From NCBI RefSeq assembly GCF_004011695.2, contig NC_082409.1, positions 124,001-188,000 on the forward strand: a stretch of 64,000 bases of DNA, in the 5' to 3' direction. Source of the stretch: Ascochyta rabiei (taxonomy: Eukaryota > Ascomycota > Dothideomycetes > Pleosporales > Didymellaceae). The notes beneath the pieces are model-generated. The model was not told where the DNA came from. It saw only the letters and a list, made by a program, of their open reading frames with translations, and searched no databases. Within the stretch, counting starts at the first letter, position 1. Each line of letters opens with the position of its first letter. A program made the translations under genes and the position numbers. Positions 44,199 to 55,871 of this stretch are shown piece by piece.

Positions 44199-45985
44199 AA
44201 TTCAATGGTGGAGTATTAGATATGATTGTTGAATATTATTGTAGAGACAGCAAACACTGCTCATTTTTATATTCGAAAGTCAAAGGCTAAACGACTATAT
44301 GACTAAGGATGGGCGGTACAACTTAAGGGCTCCAAGGTGATTGCAGGAGTAAAGGACCGATCTGAGTGTATAATGCTTCAAGCGGGAGAATACTGGAATA
44401 CTTCATGCGTTGTCCAGAGGAAAAAATCTCGCAGCTATCCTTACGATCTCACTTGGTAATCATAGATCAAGTTGCTAGTTCACGCATTGTTCACAGGACG
44501 GCAGTTGTAGGGCCGATATCAGAACACCTAGACCATCTATAAGTAGGCCAAGCATGGAACAATGATCGACGGGCGATTATCGTCGAAGTGTAAGTCTGAT
44601 CACAATGGATATTCATTCATAAACACCCACTGGTTTGCCCAGAAATCAGTGTAAGTGGGTATTTTTGAGCGTGGTAAGACTGATTGACACCAAGGAACAA
44701 GACGATGGGCGTCAGACTGATTCAGAGTAAGTCCAACTGGAAGTACTACGTCCAGCCTGGGATCACTGTTGTAACCTATGACGTCCAAACGAATAAGGTA
44801 TTGTGGGTATCTTTGCCTAAATGTGCCTGTTCAGATAACAGTTTGAGTGGCTTTCGTTCTGCCTTGGAACTATCCCTGGGCGCTGCAACACCAGGCATGG
44901 CCACCGCCGAGGTCTTACCACGTGCTACCCACGTATCTGCGTACCTCTTTACTGCTGAAAGAAACGATTTTTTAATACCTAACAATCACCCAGTCGTCTC
45001 AAATATAATGCCAGATTCTTCCCATCGGTTCTGCTGACCGCAGTCATAACGATCTCGTCGACCAGTGACGTCTGTGGTCTCTTTCGTCGATGATGTGACG
45101 TGGCTTCAACTGACCTGGCATCCATGTCGATATATGCGTGAATATACTGGGCTACAGGTAAATTGAGCCGTCGGGCGATGACCTTAGGTGTGAGTTGCTC
45201 CAAGCAAAGGCCTGGCCAGAACACTGCTTCGAAAAGGGCGTTCAACACCATCGCCACCCATCATCGCCAATGCGTTCAAGAACACCCTTGATCGATAATT
45301 ATAGCACTGCGGTTTCTAGCTGGTCCCTGGCTCTCTCTCGAGCACAGGTCAAATTTGCTCGAAACTGGGAGCCCCTACATTTCAAACTTGCCCCTGTTAC
45401 ACATCAACGACGACACGTCCCAGAAATTTGTCTGTGTGAACATTATTTTTAGTCTGGCGCTGTTGTACGTCCAAAAAGCCATATCTCTGGCAACAATACT
45501 ACACCGACATACGTTGTGATATTTGAAGAATTGCCTATAATGGAGACTGATAAGTCCTGATGAGCTGATACCCAGTGTAATTTAACACTTTCCAGTGTTT
45601 CTCTCGTGATTTACTACACGCTAACGACGTCGCAATGCACCGAGCTATCATCGTCCATAGCAAGAGATACTACGGCTCTATTACAAATTCATCAAGCCAT
45701 TGTGTTTCCGTGTTCGAACGTCTTTGATGTTGTGTCACCACATGCAGGGGTGCCACCCGCCACTCGGGGGCCCCTGCTCAGCGTTGTACCTGCTTGTGGG
45801 TGTTGTGCGAAAAGCCTGCCTCAATTAAGTTAGCGTGCGGTACGGATTGTACTGTTAAATTAATAATTAGCCTACCAAAGTCCTATAGTTACAAATAAGA
45901 TTTAAGCGCAGAGAATCTTTTTGAAAAGCTATTAATTGAACTATCTTACGTTTTTCTCTTAACACTTAATGTTGTGATACTGTTA
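44199..45985. other. Intergenic, no secure gene
   Basis: It includes the promoter of the dioxygenase gene and a 92-codon minus-strand open frame (44979-45257) discussed under rejected items. Composition turns AT-rich from about 45840. Confidence 0.4.
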
Positions 45986-46056
45986 ACGTATTCAACAGGT
46001 GAGTCGGCCACACAGGCGGGTCGGCCACTCTGCTAAGACCATACCAACATTCTACC
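45986..46056 (+). repeat. Left 71-bp TIR of Fot1/Pogo element
   Basis: It begins acgtattcaacaggtgagtc. It differs from the complement of the right TIR at about seven positions, nearly all transitions. Confidence 0.92.
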
Positions 46057-46259
46057 TTATAACGCAATGACTTAATAACAATATAAACCTACGCCCTTAA
46101 AAGAGGCTGTAATACAGCTTGCGCTCTAGGCACTTAAATAAGACACAAACCTTACTATATAACGCGCTGCAGCCATATACAATGCGCCTTACAGCACACT
46201 ACGCAATTAATATACAGGACAACCTGCACAAGCTAATTATACGCCAAGTTAACAGAATA

Positions 46260-47720
46260 TAGATTAGACTAAGGAGGATGTAATTACTAAGTATATTCTT
46301 AAGCTAGATGCATAAGGATTTGCCTCTTAGCTAGCTGCTGTAGCTAATATAGCTAATTCTTTGCGTGCTAAGTGTAATATAGGCTATGTTAGCATAAACT
46401 AGCCTAATATATTTGTTAAGCGCTGCCCTAACCTTAAAGTAAAGTTTAATTGTAAGTATAACTACAAGAGAGCCCTCTATAAGGATCTAGAGATTATACA
46501 AGGCTAGTTTAGGCTTATAGCAAATGTTAAAGCTAAGTATAGCATCTAGGATAATAACACATATAACTTTAATAAGACAGGCTTTATAATAGGCTAGATA
46601 TCTACAGGAGTAGTTATTATAGGTTTAGAGCGTTAAGGACAGCTAAAGGTAGTGTAGTAGGGCAATTAAGAGTGGACAATAGTTATATAGGGCATTAATA
46701 GCATAGGGTAGGCTATTCTACCCTTCATTATCTTTAAAGGCTGTAACTACCTCTCTACCTGGTACAAAGAGGACAACCTGCCCTACAACTAGGTTATTAG
46801 AGTCTCTAAGAACAGATAGACTACTAACAAGCTTAGTCTAGACTGGTTAAAGCACTTTAATGCCTATATAAAGACGCGCACCTAAGGAGTATACTAGCTG
46901 CTCCTTATTAATAGCTATAAGAGCCATAACTCTCTTAACTTCTAATAATACTATAAGGAAGCAAAGATTATTACACTGTGTATGCCTCTATACTTATCTT
47001 ACCTCTTATAACTACTAGATATAGGTTATTTTACCCCTCTAAAGAAGGTATATAGGTGCTAAGCTAAGAATCTTATACGCAACTATATTACTTATATTAC
47101 TAAAACTAAGTTCCTACTATGCTTTATAGACGCCTATAAGGAGACATTTACTTCTAGCAATATCTAAGAAGGCTTCTAAGGCGCTAGAATAGTCCCCTTT
47201 AACCCAGAACAGGTTATAATAGGTCTTAATGTCCGCCTATATACCCTACTGCTACCTACTATATAAAATAAGCCCTAGCAGTCCTAAACCCTAAGCACTA
47301 CCCTGCAATTAGGGTCGCAATTAACGCTAGTTTAAGAGAGGATTTAAAGGCATGCAAGCAGCTTACTAACTTTAATAGTTAAGGCCTTTAAAAAGCTTAC
47401 TAAAGGCGCAGCTATAGTAGCGCATAAGCTAGTGTTAGCTTAAAGGGAGATTACTAGGCTTTAAGCAGCAAATAAGGCTGCTATGCGACGTAAATTGTAT
47501 AAAAGAAAGCAGTTACAGCAGGAGAGAGTCCTAATAGCTAAGGAAGGCCTTTAATTAACTACTCTAACTAAGTTTAGGGCGCATAGTAATAGTAAGAAGG
47601 TAAGGAAGCAAGTACGTGTTAAAGGAGGTAAGGTAACCTAAAGACGCTGTAAAAAGTGCTATAATGTAGGGCATAACTTGCGCACGTGTAAAAAGCCTAA
47701 AGAAGGTGTTACTAAATAAT
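46260..47720 (+). pseudogene. Fot1/Pogo transposase, RIP-inactivated, with C-terminal CCHC knuckle
   Basis: Through stops, the frame shows the DDE_1 landmarks in order: FN-stop-DKTGFIIG (first Asp region), EWTIVI and PFIIFKGCNYLSTWYKEDNLPYN, DWLKHFNAY, LLLINSYKSHNS (second catalytic position, now Asn), ITLCMPLYLSYLL-stop-LLD, FTPLKKVY and VPFNPEQVI. A CX2CX4HX4C zinc knuckle (CKKCYNVGHNLRTC) lies at 47648-47689. Most stops are TAG/TAA in place of W or Q. Not functional. Confidence 0.85.
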
Positions 47721-47777
47721 ATTATATACTGTACTACTATAAACAATACTAATATAGGCTAATGCAAGCCATAATAG

Positions 47778-47848
47778 GGTAGAATGTTAGTGTGGTCTTG
47801 GCAGAGTGGCCAACTCGCCTGTGTGGCTGACTCACCTGTTGAATACGT
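47778..47848 (-). repeat. Right 71-bp TIR of Fot1/Pogo element
   Basis: Inverted partner of 45986-46056, ending cctgttgaatacgt before the TA at 47849-47850. Confidence 0.92.
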
Positions 47849-47850
47849 TA

Positions 47851-49272
47851 CCACGTTTAAAGAAGCCTGCCGCTGCCACTGCTGCTGCCGCCTTAGTAGC
47901 CACACAGGAGCTGCCTGTAACACCTAGGTCTCTCTAGCTTTACAGTCTTCGCTCGTAGCAGGTGTGCGTTGCCCTAATATCTTAGGCTTATGCGAACCTT
48001 TTTATGCATTTATGGTTAGAATTAGTAGTTTTGTGTATATCGCTGTTGTTGTAACTAGCATTGATATAATTATAAATTTGCTGGGTAGACGCAGGTAGGA
48101 GAGGGCAGCTAGAGCTATTCCGGCGGGCGCAGCAGTTAGTAACAACACTAGAAGTTTATCGCTACAGCTTAAAATTAGCTTTAATTACTGCCCAAATTTT
48201 ACAGAGATTCCAGAGAAGGTGTAGAGTATCTAAAACGTTAGTTGCATAGCTCTCTGTAGTGAATTAGTACTAAAGTGGATGATGCGCAGCCTCTTGTTAC
48301 CCTGTCCTCCTGCTGAGGCTGGTATTTCGCATGACGTTATAGCGTGAATCTCTGCGCTTCGGCTCTAATCTATACACCAATGCTCCTATTACAGAAGAAC
48401 ACGATCAACAACTGCCGATGAGTGCGTCGTCGCCGCTGTTTGTGATAACTAGGCCCTTCTGATGATGATGTTTACGAACCCTCCCGCATTATCACGCCAC
48501 CATCAGGAGGCATCTGAATCCTAACCCTCATATCTGATATGTGAGACTGAGCCAGCGGCTGACGAGGTGGAGTTAATCACCAATGGAGTTAATCACCAAA
48601 GAACCCAAGAGTGATCAATGCGGAGAATCACAATAACGAAACCTCTCCGACACCCGACAACTAGAATAACAAGAAAGACGAGGATTCTTCTGAAATAGAC
48701 GATGAAGAAGACTACGATAACTCGGACTACACAAAGGAAGTAAACTGGAGTCTTAGTGGCTCGTCTGCCACTTTTTCGCTGCGCTCAAAAACCACTTCCT
48801 TGGGCTGAATTTCGTTCCGAGGGATTACGAATCCGTAATTGATAGATAGCTGAACAGAAGGCATACCTCGATCGTTACAGCCCACTTACCAGAAGCATGG
48901 TTGACCAGATCTGGGGACGTTTTAGAAAGAAGAGTGTCTAAGGGGATGAGCAAGAGATTAAAGTAACAATTTCCTGATGTATACTAGCACTTTGAAGAGT
49001 AGTCACACAGGGGTAACTTTATTAAGACGACCATTTTGGAAGTTGAATTGCATTCTGGAAGGATCGCTTGAGCAGTGTGATTATGTCTGCACCCATTTAT
49101 TACAATGTCGCTTTTCGATCGTCGGACCTATGCAAAGGGAGAGAAGAATTGCGGAAAACCAGTTTGTAGTATCACAATGATTACATTAATCTAAACATCT
49201 ATCGACATATTTCGCGAACAGTGAAAAGTGAAGAAGAAACAAAGCTGGAACTTCCCTACACTTGATGCGCCC
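47851..49272. other. Intergenic, partly degraded sequence
   Basis: No intact gene. Around 48680-48810 a short acidic open stretch (EDSSEIDDEEDYDNSDY) hints at a decayed coding region, without identifiable family. Confidence 0.4.
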
Positions 49273-50187
49273 TCAACGAGTCTTGAACTGACTGTCCTCT
49301 TTTAACCACGTTTCAAATCCCTTCAAGGCTGGGTTGATTTGCCTCACTTTCGAGATGTCGGCGCCGTATCCTACATCGTTGAACCATTTGAACATTAACC
49401 CCAGATCCTTGACCATCATGTTGATAGCGCCTGCAACAAAGCGGAATGTAGTTGGCAAACTTTGACCCGTCGTTTCAGCAAAGATGGTCTTGAATTGGGT
49501 GTATGTCAGTTCTTCGCCTGCGAGCGAGAGCTTCTGGCTCTTGTACTCTTCAGGCTTTGTGAAGGCCTCGGCGGCAAAGAAACCGATGTCGCTTGTCGCG
49601 ACGAGCTGTAGTGGTTTGTCCTTGAGAATCGAATACCAGCTTGTTGCGAACACCTTGCCCAGGAATCCGGGGACGAGGTTCTCGTAGAACGCTACGGGGC
49701 GGAGTATCACCCAGTCCATCTCTCCGTTGCGAGTCTTTTCGAAGAGATACTGCTCAACACGATACTTGCTGGCAAAATGGGGGACGGTTGTTGCATTGGT
49801 GTCTGATTTGGAACCTCCGCGGTCGACGGATGAGTAGACAAAGTGCTTGATACCATGCTTTATAGCTGCGTCGATCAAAGCTTTGCCCTGCTTTTCTTCG
49901 GTCTGAGGAGTCGCTCCACCACCAATGGCCACCTGTACTCTGAACACACCCCAGATTGGGAGCTCGGTGGCTTGTTTGACTTTTCGGAAAACATCGTCCA
50001 CGTCGTCGAGGTGGCCAGTGATCAGCTTGATCTTTGATGATTTTGCTTGAAGCTTTTGGGCTGATGCAGACTGTGCGTTTCGAGTAAGAGCTAATATCTC
50101 AAAGTCCGCATCTGCCTTGAGTAGTGCAGTGATTGTCGCAGTGCCCTGCTTGCCAGTCGCGCTAGTGATGAGTAGTGCTTTCGACAT
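49273..50187 (-). CDS. NmrA-like NAD(P)-binding protein
   Basis: This is a single-exon ORF of 304 residues from an ATG. The N-terminal Rossmann motif TSATGKQGTAT (8-18) and strand ILALTRNAQ (31-39, Arg36 favouring NADP) fit the NmrA/HSCARG atypical SDR family. GHLDDVDDVFRKV, FVYSSVDRGG (116-125), FASKYRVEQYL and WVILRPVAFYENL (159-171) follow in the expected order. Family members act as redox sensors controlling transcription factors (as with NmrA and AreA) or as reductases. The classical catalytic Tyr-x-x-x-Lys is not placed as in true SDRs. The frame is intact, with no sign of decay. Confidence 0.9.
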   Translation of the reverse strand: MSKALLITSATGKQGTATITALLKADADFEILALTRNAQSASAQKLQAKSSKIKLITGHLDDVDDVFRKVKQATELPIWGVFRVQVAIGGGATPQTEEKQGKALIDAAIKHGIKHFVYSSVDRGGSKSDTNATTVPHFASKYRVEQYLFEKTRNGEMDWVILRPVAFYENLVPGFLGKVFATSWYSILKDKPLQLVATSDIGFFAAEAFTKPEEYKSQKLSLAGEELTYTQFKTIFAETTGQSLPTTFRFVAGAINMMVKDLGLMFKWFNDVGYGADISKVRQINPALKGFETWLKEDSQFKTR

Positions 50188-52351
50188 TTTGCTAGAATTT
50201 GTCTGGCGATAAAAGTTGTTGATTGAGTTTGGTGATGGTTGATGACTTGTCTTGATTGAATTAACAAAGCGTCTCTTAGCTATGACGTGAGAGGAGCAAT
50301 GATCAGAACTGTGTGCTTAGACTTAAAGCACAATGCGCATACATTTATATCTACAAATTGTATAGTGAGAGGGTGAATGCGAATGCGCGCGGTCAACAAG
50401 TTGGTCAGCCATGCAATCGTTCGTCCGTCGTATTGGAGGGACCTACGCCGACAGCGACTCAACGAGTGCCCGCATTACGAAGCGCATCCGACACCGACCA
50501 ATCAGGCCAAAACACGCAATACGCGTGCGCCACCGCGGTGTCTCACGGTGTCTCACGTAAGGCGGGATGGATTTTCGCACTATCGCAAAGACCGTGGGGT
50601 TATTTTTTGGCTTCCAACTTGTCACCTGCACATGCCACGCTTTGCCATGCCACAGCGCACACGTTGCTATTGAGCCTTTGCAAATCTCCGGTGTTGATAC
50701 AGCAATGTTTAGATCAAGGTCCAGCTTCGTCGCAGCATTGTTGCTGTCGCGCGAATGTCAGAGTAATAGGCGAAACATGCATGTGCTGTTAGCACGCCGA
50801 ACGCTGCAAGAAGCCGCCACGATAGCTTCATTTGGTTTAATTGGCTGTATGGGCTCAAAAGACCCAGGGAAAATACGGAAGAATATCGACAAGATAGAGA
50901 AGCGTGCATCGAGCAGATCTATTTCGTGGGTTACCTGCTAGAAACAACAATGCATGAAGGTCACACAAGCTCCCGGAAGGTCATCAAGCCTAGGACTGGT
51001 ACCGAGACGGATTCAACGGCACACCCACAACTAGAAGGGTGGTAGTTGTAGTGGAAAGTGGCAGCTGTTGCTGTAGTCGTCATGACTCCTACTACCGAGT
51101 CATAAACTAGCTGCGAACATGCAACGGGTACTACTGGTAGAGGCGTTGGTGGAGGTAGTTTTGTGTATCTGTTCTTTGGAAGAACGAAGTAACAATGACG
51201 AACCATGTGATGAACTTTGACGGTGCGGCTTTTGTGGCCAGGCTTCGAAATTGTGCAGTCGTGCAGGCCACAACTGGAGTTGTCAGGTCGTAATTACAGC
51301 GTCCAGCCCACCACCTTCTGCTCCACCAAACGCCGCGCATGGCCTACAGCAGCCAAATCTACCATACATACGATCCGAAGAGTTAAACATATGGCAAAGA
51401 CCGTGACTGCGACCATTACTTTTACGATCCGATAAGCCTACGTGATAACTGCTGCTGCCATCACTATTGTGCTCTGCAAAATACCGCTACTAAGGAGCGC
51501 ACAGTGCTGCTAGTAAGGAGCGCAACGTCTGCTTCCCAGTCGTCATGACAAAATTCGTTGTTCGTTGCTAGAAGAAAGTCGATGTTCTATCATAAATGGG
51601 TTAGCGCACTCACGTGCCAGCGCGATCTGTCCGTGCCTCAACTCCGCTGTTCCCAGCCCCTTCCTCAACAGGATCTCAACACCACCACCACCACCACCCC
51701 ACACTTTCCATCGCCCCTCACCCACCATTCTTTCTCATAGTACCTTGATACTCGGCAATCCACTGCTTCTACACTACGCTTCCTAGTTCTTCCATCTTTG
51801 CCGCCAACACGTTCACCGTTCGTTCTCCACCGCCCGCAGTCTGGCTCAGTGCACCATCCTTGCGAACTTCACAAGGCCTCTAACGTGCAGCCGCCCAGTA
51901 TCCTCGGCTTTCGAGTCCTCGTGCTGGCCGCTGCGTGTTAGTGGGGTGCTACTTTTCCCAAACGCCGGCGCGTGGACACGGCGGGAACGTCTCGTTCATC
52001 GCTCTCACTCAGCCCTCTCTGCCCGTCTGTAGTCTGCTATAGTCCACCATCCTTGCGCATCGCCCAAGGTCTTTGATCGCGGGCCGCACATTTCCCTCGG
52101 CTCGTAGCCGTCGGTCTGGCCGTCCGCGTCATCAGGGTGGTGCTTGCACAGGCACCGGCAGTGTGGAGACGGTGGGGACAGCGGAACGGGTTGGCGTGCT
52201 GCTGTGGCAGAGTCAGAGCTGCTCCTCTCAACGCGAGATCAAGCTCGGGTGGGCGGGTTTCCCTTGCCACAACACAAGCGATTTGCCATTCGTGAAGTGG
52301 TGCTGCTTGGGGGATATCTTAGTAAGTTCGTCTCGCAGCTAGAAGAGCAAT
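50188..52351. other. Intergenic
   Basis: No gene recognised in about 2.1 kb. A (CCA)n tract lies at 51680-51698. The last few hundred bases are CT-rich and likely form the promoter and leader of the next gene. Confidence 0.4.
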
Positions 52352-53815
52352 ATGACCCAGATTCAATCCCGCAAGCGCGGCATTCCCGCGCTGGCGTATC
52401 CTGCATCCTCTCCTGCATCGCCCTCGTCCTGTAGTCTGCTATTCAAGCACTCCCTGGAACGCGCTCAAGCCACGCTTTCTCTGCAATTTGTACTCGCCAT
52501 CTCTGGCTACAACGAACCCCAAGCCATAACGCTACCCTACGATGCCTCCTCCCTCCTCCCTTCCTCCCTGGGCCCTGCCATCATCCCACTCCCACAAACA
52601 CGCTTGGATGAGTTAGCACGTCATGGGAATCCGCAGATCCGCACGATCTCCCTGCGCCTAAAGACCCCATGTCATGTCTGGTGCCCGCCTGGTTCTGGCT
52701 CGGTGCGCCCCAATCGTGGGGCTGAAGATGTGATGGAACACTTAGTGCAGGTTGCGAGGGCGACAGACGTGTGTGTTGTCTTTGACTTCAACTGGCTGCG
52801 TCGCCAGCATCACGAGATTTTCACACAGCTACTTGAACAGCCGGACTCTCTGGCAGCCTTCGCGACGAGGCGGCGTGATGGGTATAGGTGTATGGACTGG
52901 ACTGTGTTCGACCTCAGCCCTTCCGAAGTAGTGCAGAAGGTGTCAGGAACTGAGTCAGAGACGGAAGATGAAGCGCCACCAAGTTATGTTGAGAGCCACA
53001 AGCGCCCCAGACACAATGAGTCCCCCTCCTCGCCCTCGCCATCAGGGAGAAACAGGAAACGCATCCTCCGCTCCCCAGCGCGGATCTCCACTTCACCAAC
53101 CGAAAAAGCCAGCTCGGTGCCGCTAAGTCCAACACCTCCACACTATTACGCTAGTCCCGCCGATCTGGAAAGAGAGATAACGAATTCCGTGGCGAAATTT
53201 CTCCCTGGCGTGATGAGACAAATCCTCCCGGACCTCCTCCCAGAACTCTGCGCTAATCTAGCATCGCCATCACCATCTGTCGCTGCATCAGTATCATCTC
53301 AGACTTCGACCCCGCCACCACCACTATCCTCCCTCAAACCACTTCTCAGTTCCCGTGTAGCTCGCCATGTAGAAGCCCAACTACAATCTATTTACGACCA
53401 CACGCTCTCCCACGCATCATACCTGCGTAACACCGCCGATGCAGAACTGTTCGAGGTGCTCGAAGACTACAAGCTCGATCTAATCATGGTGAAGGACGAC
53501 GCCTTGGCGGAGCTGGATCGCGAAGTTGTAGGTAAACTTGAGGACTTAAGAGCAGACGCGGCAGATGTTGTTAACGAGGTTGGCGAACGTGTGGGTGAGC
53601 ATGCAGATGAGCTATGCGATGATGTGCGAGAGCGATTGGATGCGATCGCTGAAACGGAGAAACTGGGTTTGCAAAGGGAGATGGTCGAGCTGGAGCGGGA
53701 GAAGAAGTGGTTGATGTGGGAGAGAGAGGTGTTGGAGAGGGATAGAAGGCGATTTGAGAAGCTGACGGCACCGGTGGAGCTGAGGACGGCGAGAGCGGGC
53801 TCGGTACCGCTGTGA
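52352..53815 (+). CDS. Hypothetical protein with C-terminal coiled coil
   Basis: Single exon, 487 residues from an ATG. Residues 40-190 look globular (LSLQFVLAISGYNEPQ, CVVFDFNWLRRQHHEIF, YRCMDWTVFDLSP). Residues 195-260 are acidic then Ser/Pro-rich with two basic clusters (HKRPRH and RNRKR), possible nuclear localisation signals. From about 350 to 475 there is a long heptad-like helix rich in E, D, L and R (LAELDREVVGKLEDLRADA, LEREKKWLMWEREVLERDR). I do not recognise a named family. The intact length and codon use support a real gene; a nuclear or scaffold role is speculative. Confidence 0.75.
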   Translation: MTQIQSRKRGIPALAYPASSPASPSSCSLLFKHSLERAQATLSLQFVLAISGYNEPQAITLPYDASSLLPSSLGPAIIPLPQTRLDELARHGNPQIRTISLRLKTPCHVWCPPGSGSVRPNRGAEDVMEHLVQVARATDVCVVFDFNWLRRQHHEIFTQLLEQPDSLAAFATRRRDGYRCMDWTVFDLSPSEVVQKVSGTESETEDEAPPSYVESHKRPRHNESPSSPSPSGRNRKRILRSPARISTSPTEKASSVPLSPTPPHYYASPADLEREITNSVAKFLPGVMRQILPDLLPELCANLASPSPSVAASVSSQTSTPPPPLSSLKPLLSSRVARHVEAQLQSIYDHTLSHASYLRNTADAELFEVLEDYKLDLIMVKDDALAELDREVVGKLEDLRADAADVVNEVGERVGEHADELCDDVRERLDAIAETEKLGLQREMVELEREKKWLMWEREVLERDRRRFEKLTAPVELRTARAGSVPL

Positions 53816-55871
53816 GTATATACCCTATGAATTATCCTATGCAATGCCCCATGATCTGGTGTCTCCATTGCACCGCGATCCTTAGCTGCCTTGTTATCTT
53901 GCCGCAAGACCCCACCGCATTTCTCATCATAAAATCAACGTTCAATACTTCTGGCACCATCCTGCTGCGAATTCAGTGTTTTCCTGTTGTACAAGTAAAC
54001 ATAATGCCTGACGTGGGCATCTTCCTCTCGTGGTACGTACCGTTCAGAAGTTTCAGAGGATTCGAAGAAACAATCTGAATCACGTCGACTTGTTGAGCGG
54101 CGCAATATTTTCATTCAGCTACCGTCTCGTCATGTGCCATTTCAACAGGATCTGGAGCGTATAGCAATTCGGTAATGGAAGAGTCGGCCTTCGGACTTGC
54201 ATTGTGCCCAAGCTCACTACGAGTGATTTGAAAAGAAGTTTTGAGTATTAGCTGTGGAAGCTACGTTCGCACGGAGTCTTAGGTGTGCCTTTTCGACCTG
54301 TGTCGCCGCTTCGAAGCCTTCTGTTGTCGCCAGCCATCCCATGTCGAATTCCGTAGACCCCGTGGACAGTGGATAACGGTATGGCGAAGTGCGAAGCGCG
54401 AAACGTCGCCCTCAACCGCGTAAAGACACGATGATTCAATTCGACATCGACACACAGCGCTAGGCGAACGCGCATTCACAATAGTGACCGTTGTTTAGGA
54501 TGTTCCCCTAGCAATCCCGAGCAACATCCTGCCCACCAAGGTAGTGTAGCTAACCAGTCAACCGTTGTATTTGTGTACGATGCTCTCGTATGGCTCGTTC
54601 CGTGTTAACATTAGCTGCCTCATCAGCATATATACGTGCTTAGGGACAAGATACTCTTACCCTTATGGCCCTAAGACTAATCGGAGCCGAGCAGTGAAGC
54701 TTAAGTACTAGCAGACGTATTTTATTGTCTTCAAGATGAACAGGTTTCTAAGGCCATGGGATAGGGCGCAACGAATCACTACAGCCACTCCTAGGGTCTG
54801 TTTCCATATATCGGGACAATTTGATCGTGACGAAGATCTCAGCGTCAATCTTCCTAGTCTCTTCATTCGGAGCCTTCTAAGCTAGCTGAGTCGAAATACC
54901 TCCTGCTCAAAAGACGAATTCTGTGACTGTACAATAGCAAGGAAATGAAGCCGTCCATCCATACAGGTCTCCTGTTATGATTTTTTCCGTGTTTCGCTAT
55001 GAAGACCGCGGTAAGTACTTCAAGGCTAGAGGGTAGTAGCAACCATCACTTGTTGCACACACCTACATGGTAATAACCGCGCAAGCCCCTCGATATTCTG
55101 AACCATTTGACAGAATATCTATATGTGCAGAAAACTGTCCCATGGGTAGATGAAGTCTCAAGGTACGTTAATCGAATCTTTTTGGGGGTAGGACACTCGG
55201 CTACGCCGGTTTAGATTTGGTGGAGCCTACGATAACTGTGAAACGTTCGACAATTTAATACGTGGGTTCAGTCACGAGGACACCTCATCCATGAAGATGT
55301 GCATGGCCAGCTCGACCGCAGAGCTCGTACACCGCAAGAATAGGTCGGAAGGACTGTTTCCTATCGGTCCATCATGTCGCCTGATTCCATTACCGGGCGG
55401 GCCCAGACGTACAGTCTTTCATCGGCCTACCAAATCGCCGTATTCGTGCTTAGTCGCATGGATAGGGAAAAACCATTCTTCAGTTGGCGGTGCACAGACT
55501 CTTCATTTTAGATTATGCACTGTGTATTTGGAAAATGCACCGGTACATCATGGATGCCTGACATTTCGGCTTTGTTCTGCTGAGTGTTGGCCCTCTTTTA
55601 CTCCAACAGTCAGGACGTATTGGTAAAGGAAGTAAATACTTAGACACGATTCTCGTGATGAACTAGACATCATGGCGATGTTTGCCTACAGGCATCCAGA
55701 ATTGCATTCCGATCACCATCCAGGAACCAGCATTCCTCAGAGGAGGCAGCGCCCAGGCCCGACGTACCACCCTTACTCTGGGTAGAACACCTCGTCAATA
55801 TTTCTCCGTCCTTCAGTCTGAGTCCATCAGCGTCTGTTGGTCGTCTTCGTATACGCCCGACAGTTGGAACA
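53816..55871. other. Intergenic
   Basis: About 2 kb without a recognised gene. Open frames are short and featureless. Confidence 0.4.

Larger units (their letters stand above)
45986..47848 (+). mobile_element. Fot1/Pogo-type Tc1/mariner element (1,863 bp)
   Basis: 71-bp terminal inverted repeats (45986-46056 and 47778-47848) flank the element and are bordered by TA at 45984-45985 and 47849-47850, the expected target duplication. The internal transposase on the plus strand is riddled with RIP-type stops. The size is typical of Fot1-like elements. Confidence 0.93.

Noticed and set aside
44979..45257. 92-codon minus-strand frame (YIHAYIDMDARS, EEIVMTAVSRTDG-like)
   Set aside because: Weak resemblance to the linker after NACHT domains in fungal NLR proteins; no P-loop or repeats are visible, so not listed as a gene.
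48680..48810. Acidic stretch EDSSEIDDEEDYDNSDY on the plus strand
   Set aside because: Could be a decayed coding relic, but it is short, low-complexity and without start or partner exons.
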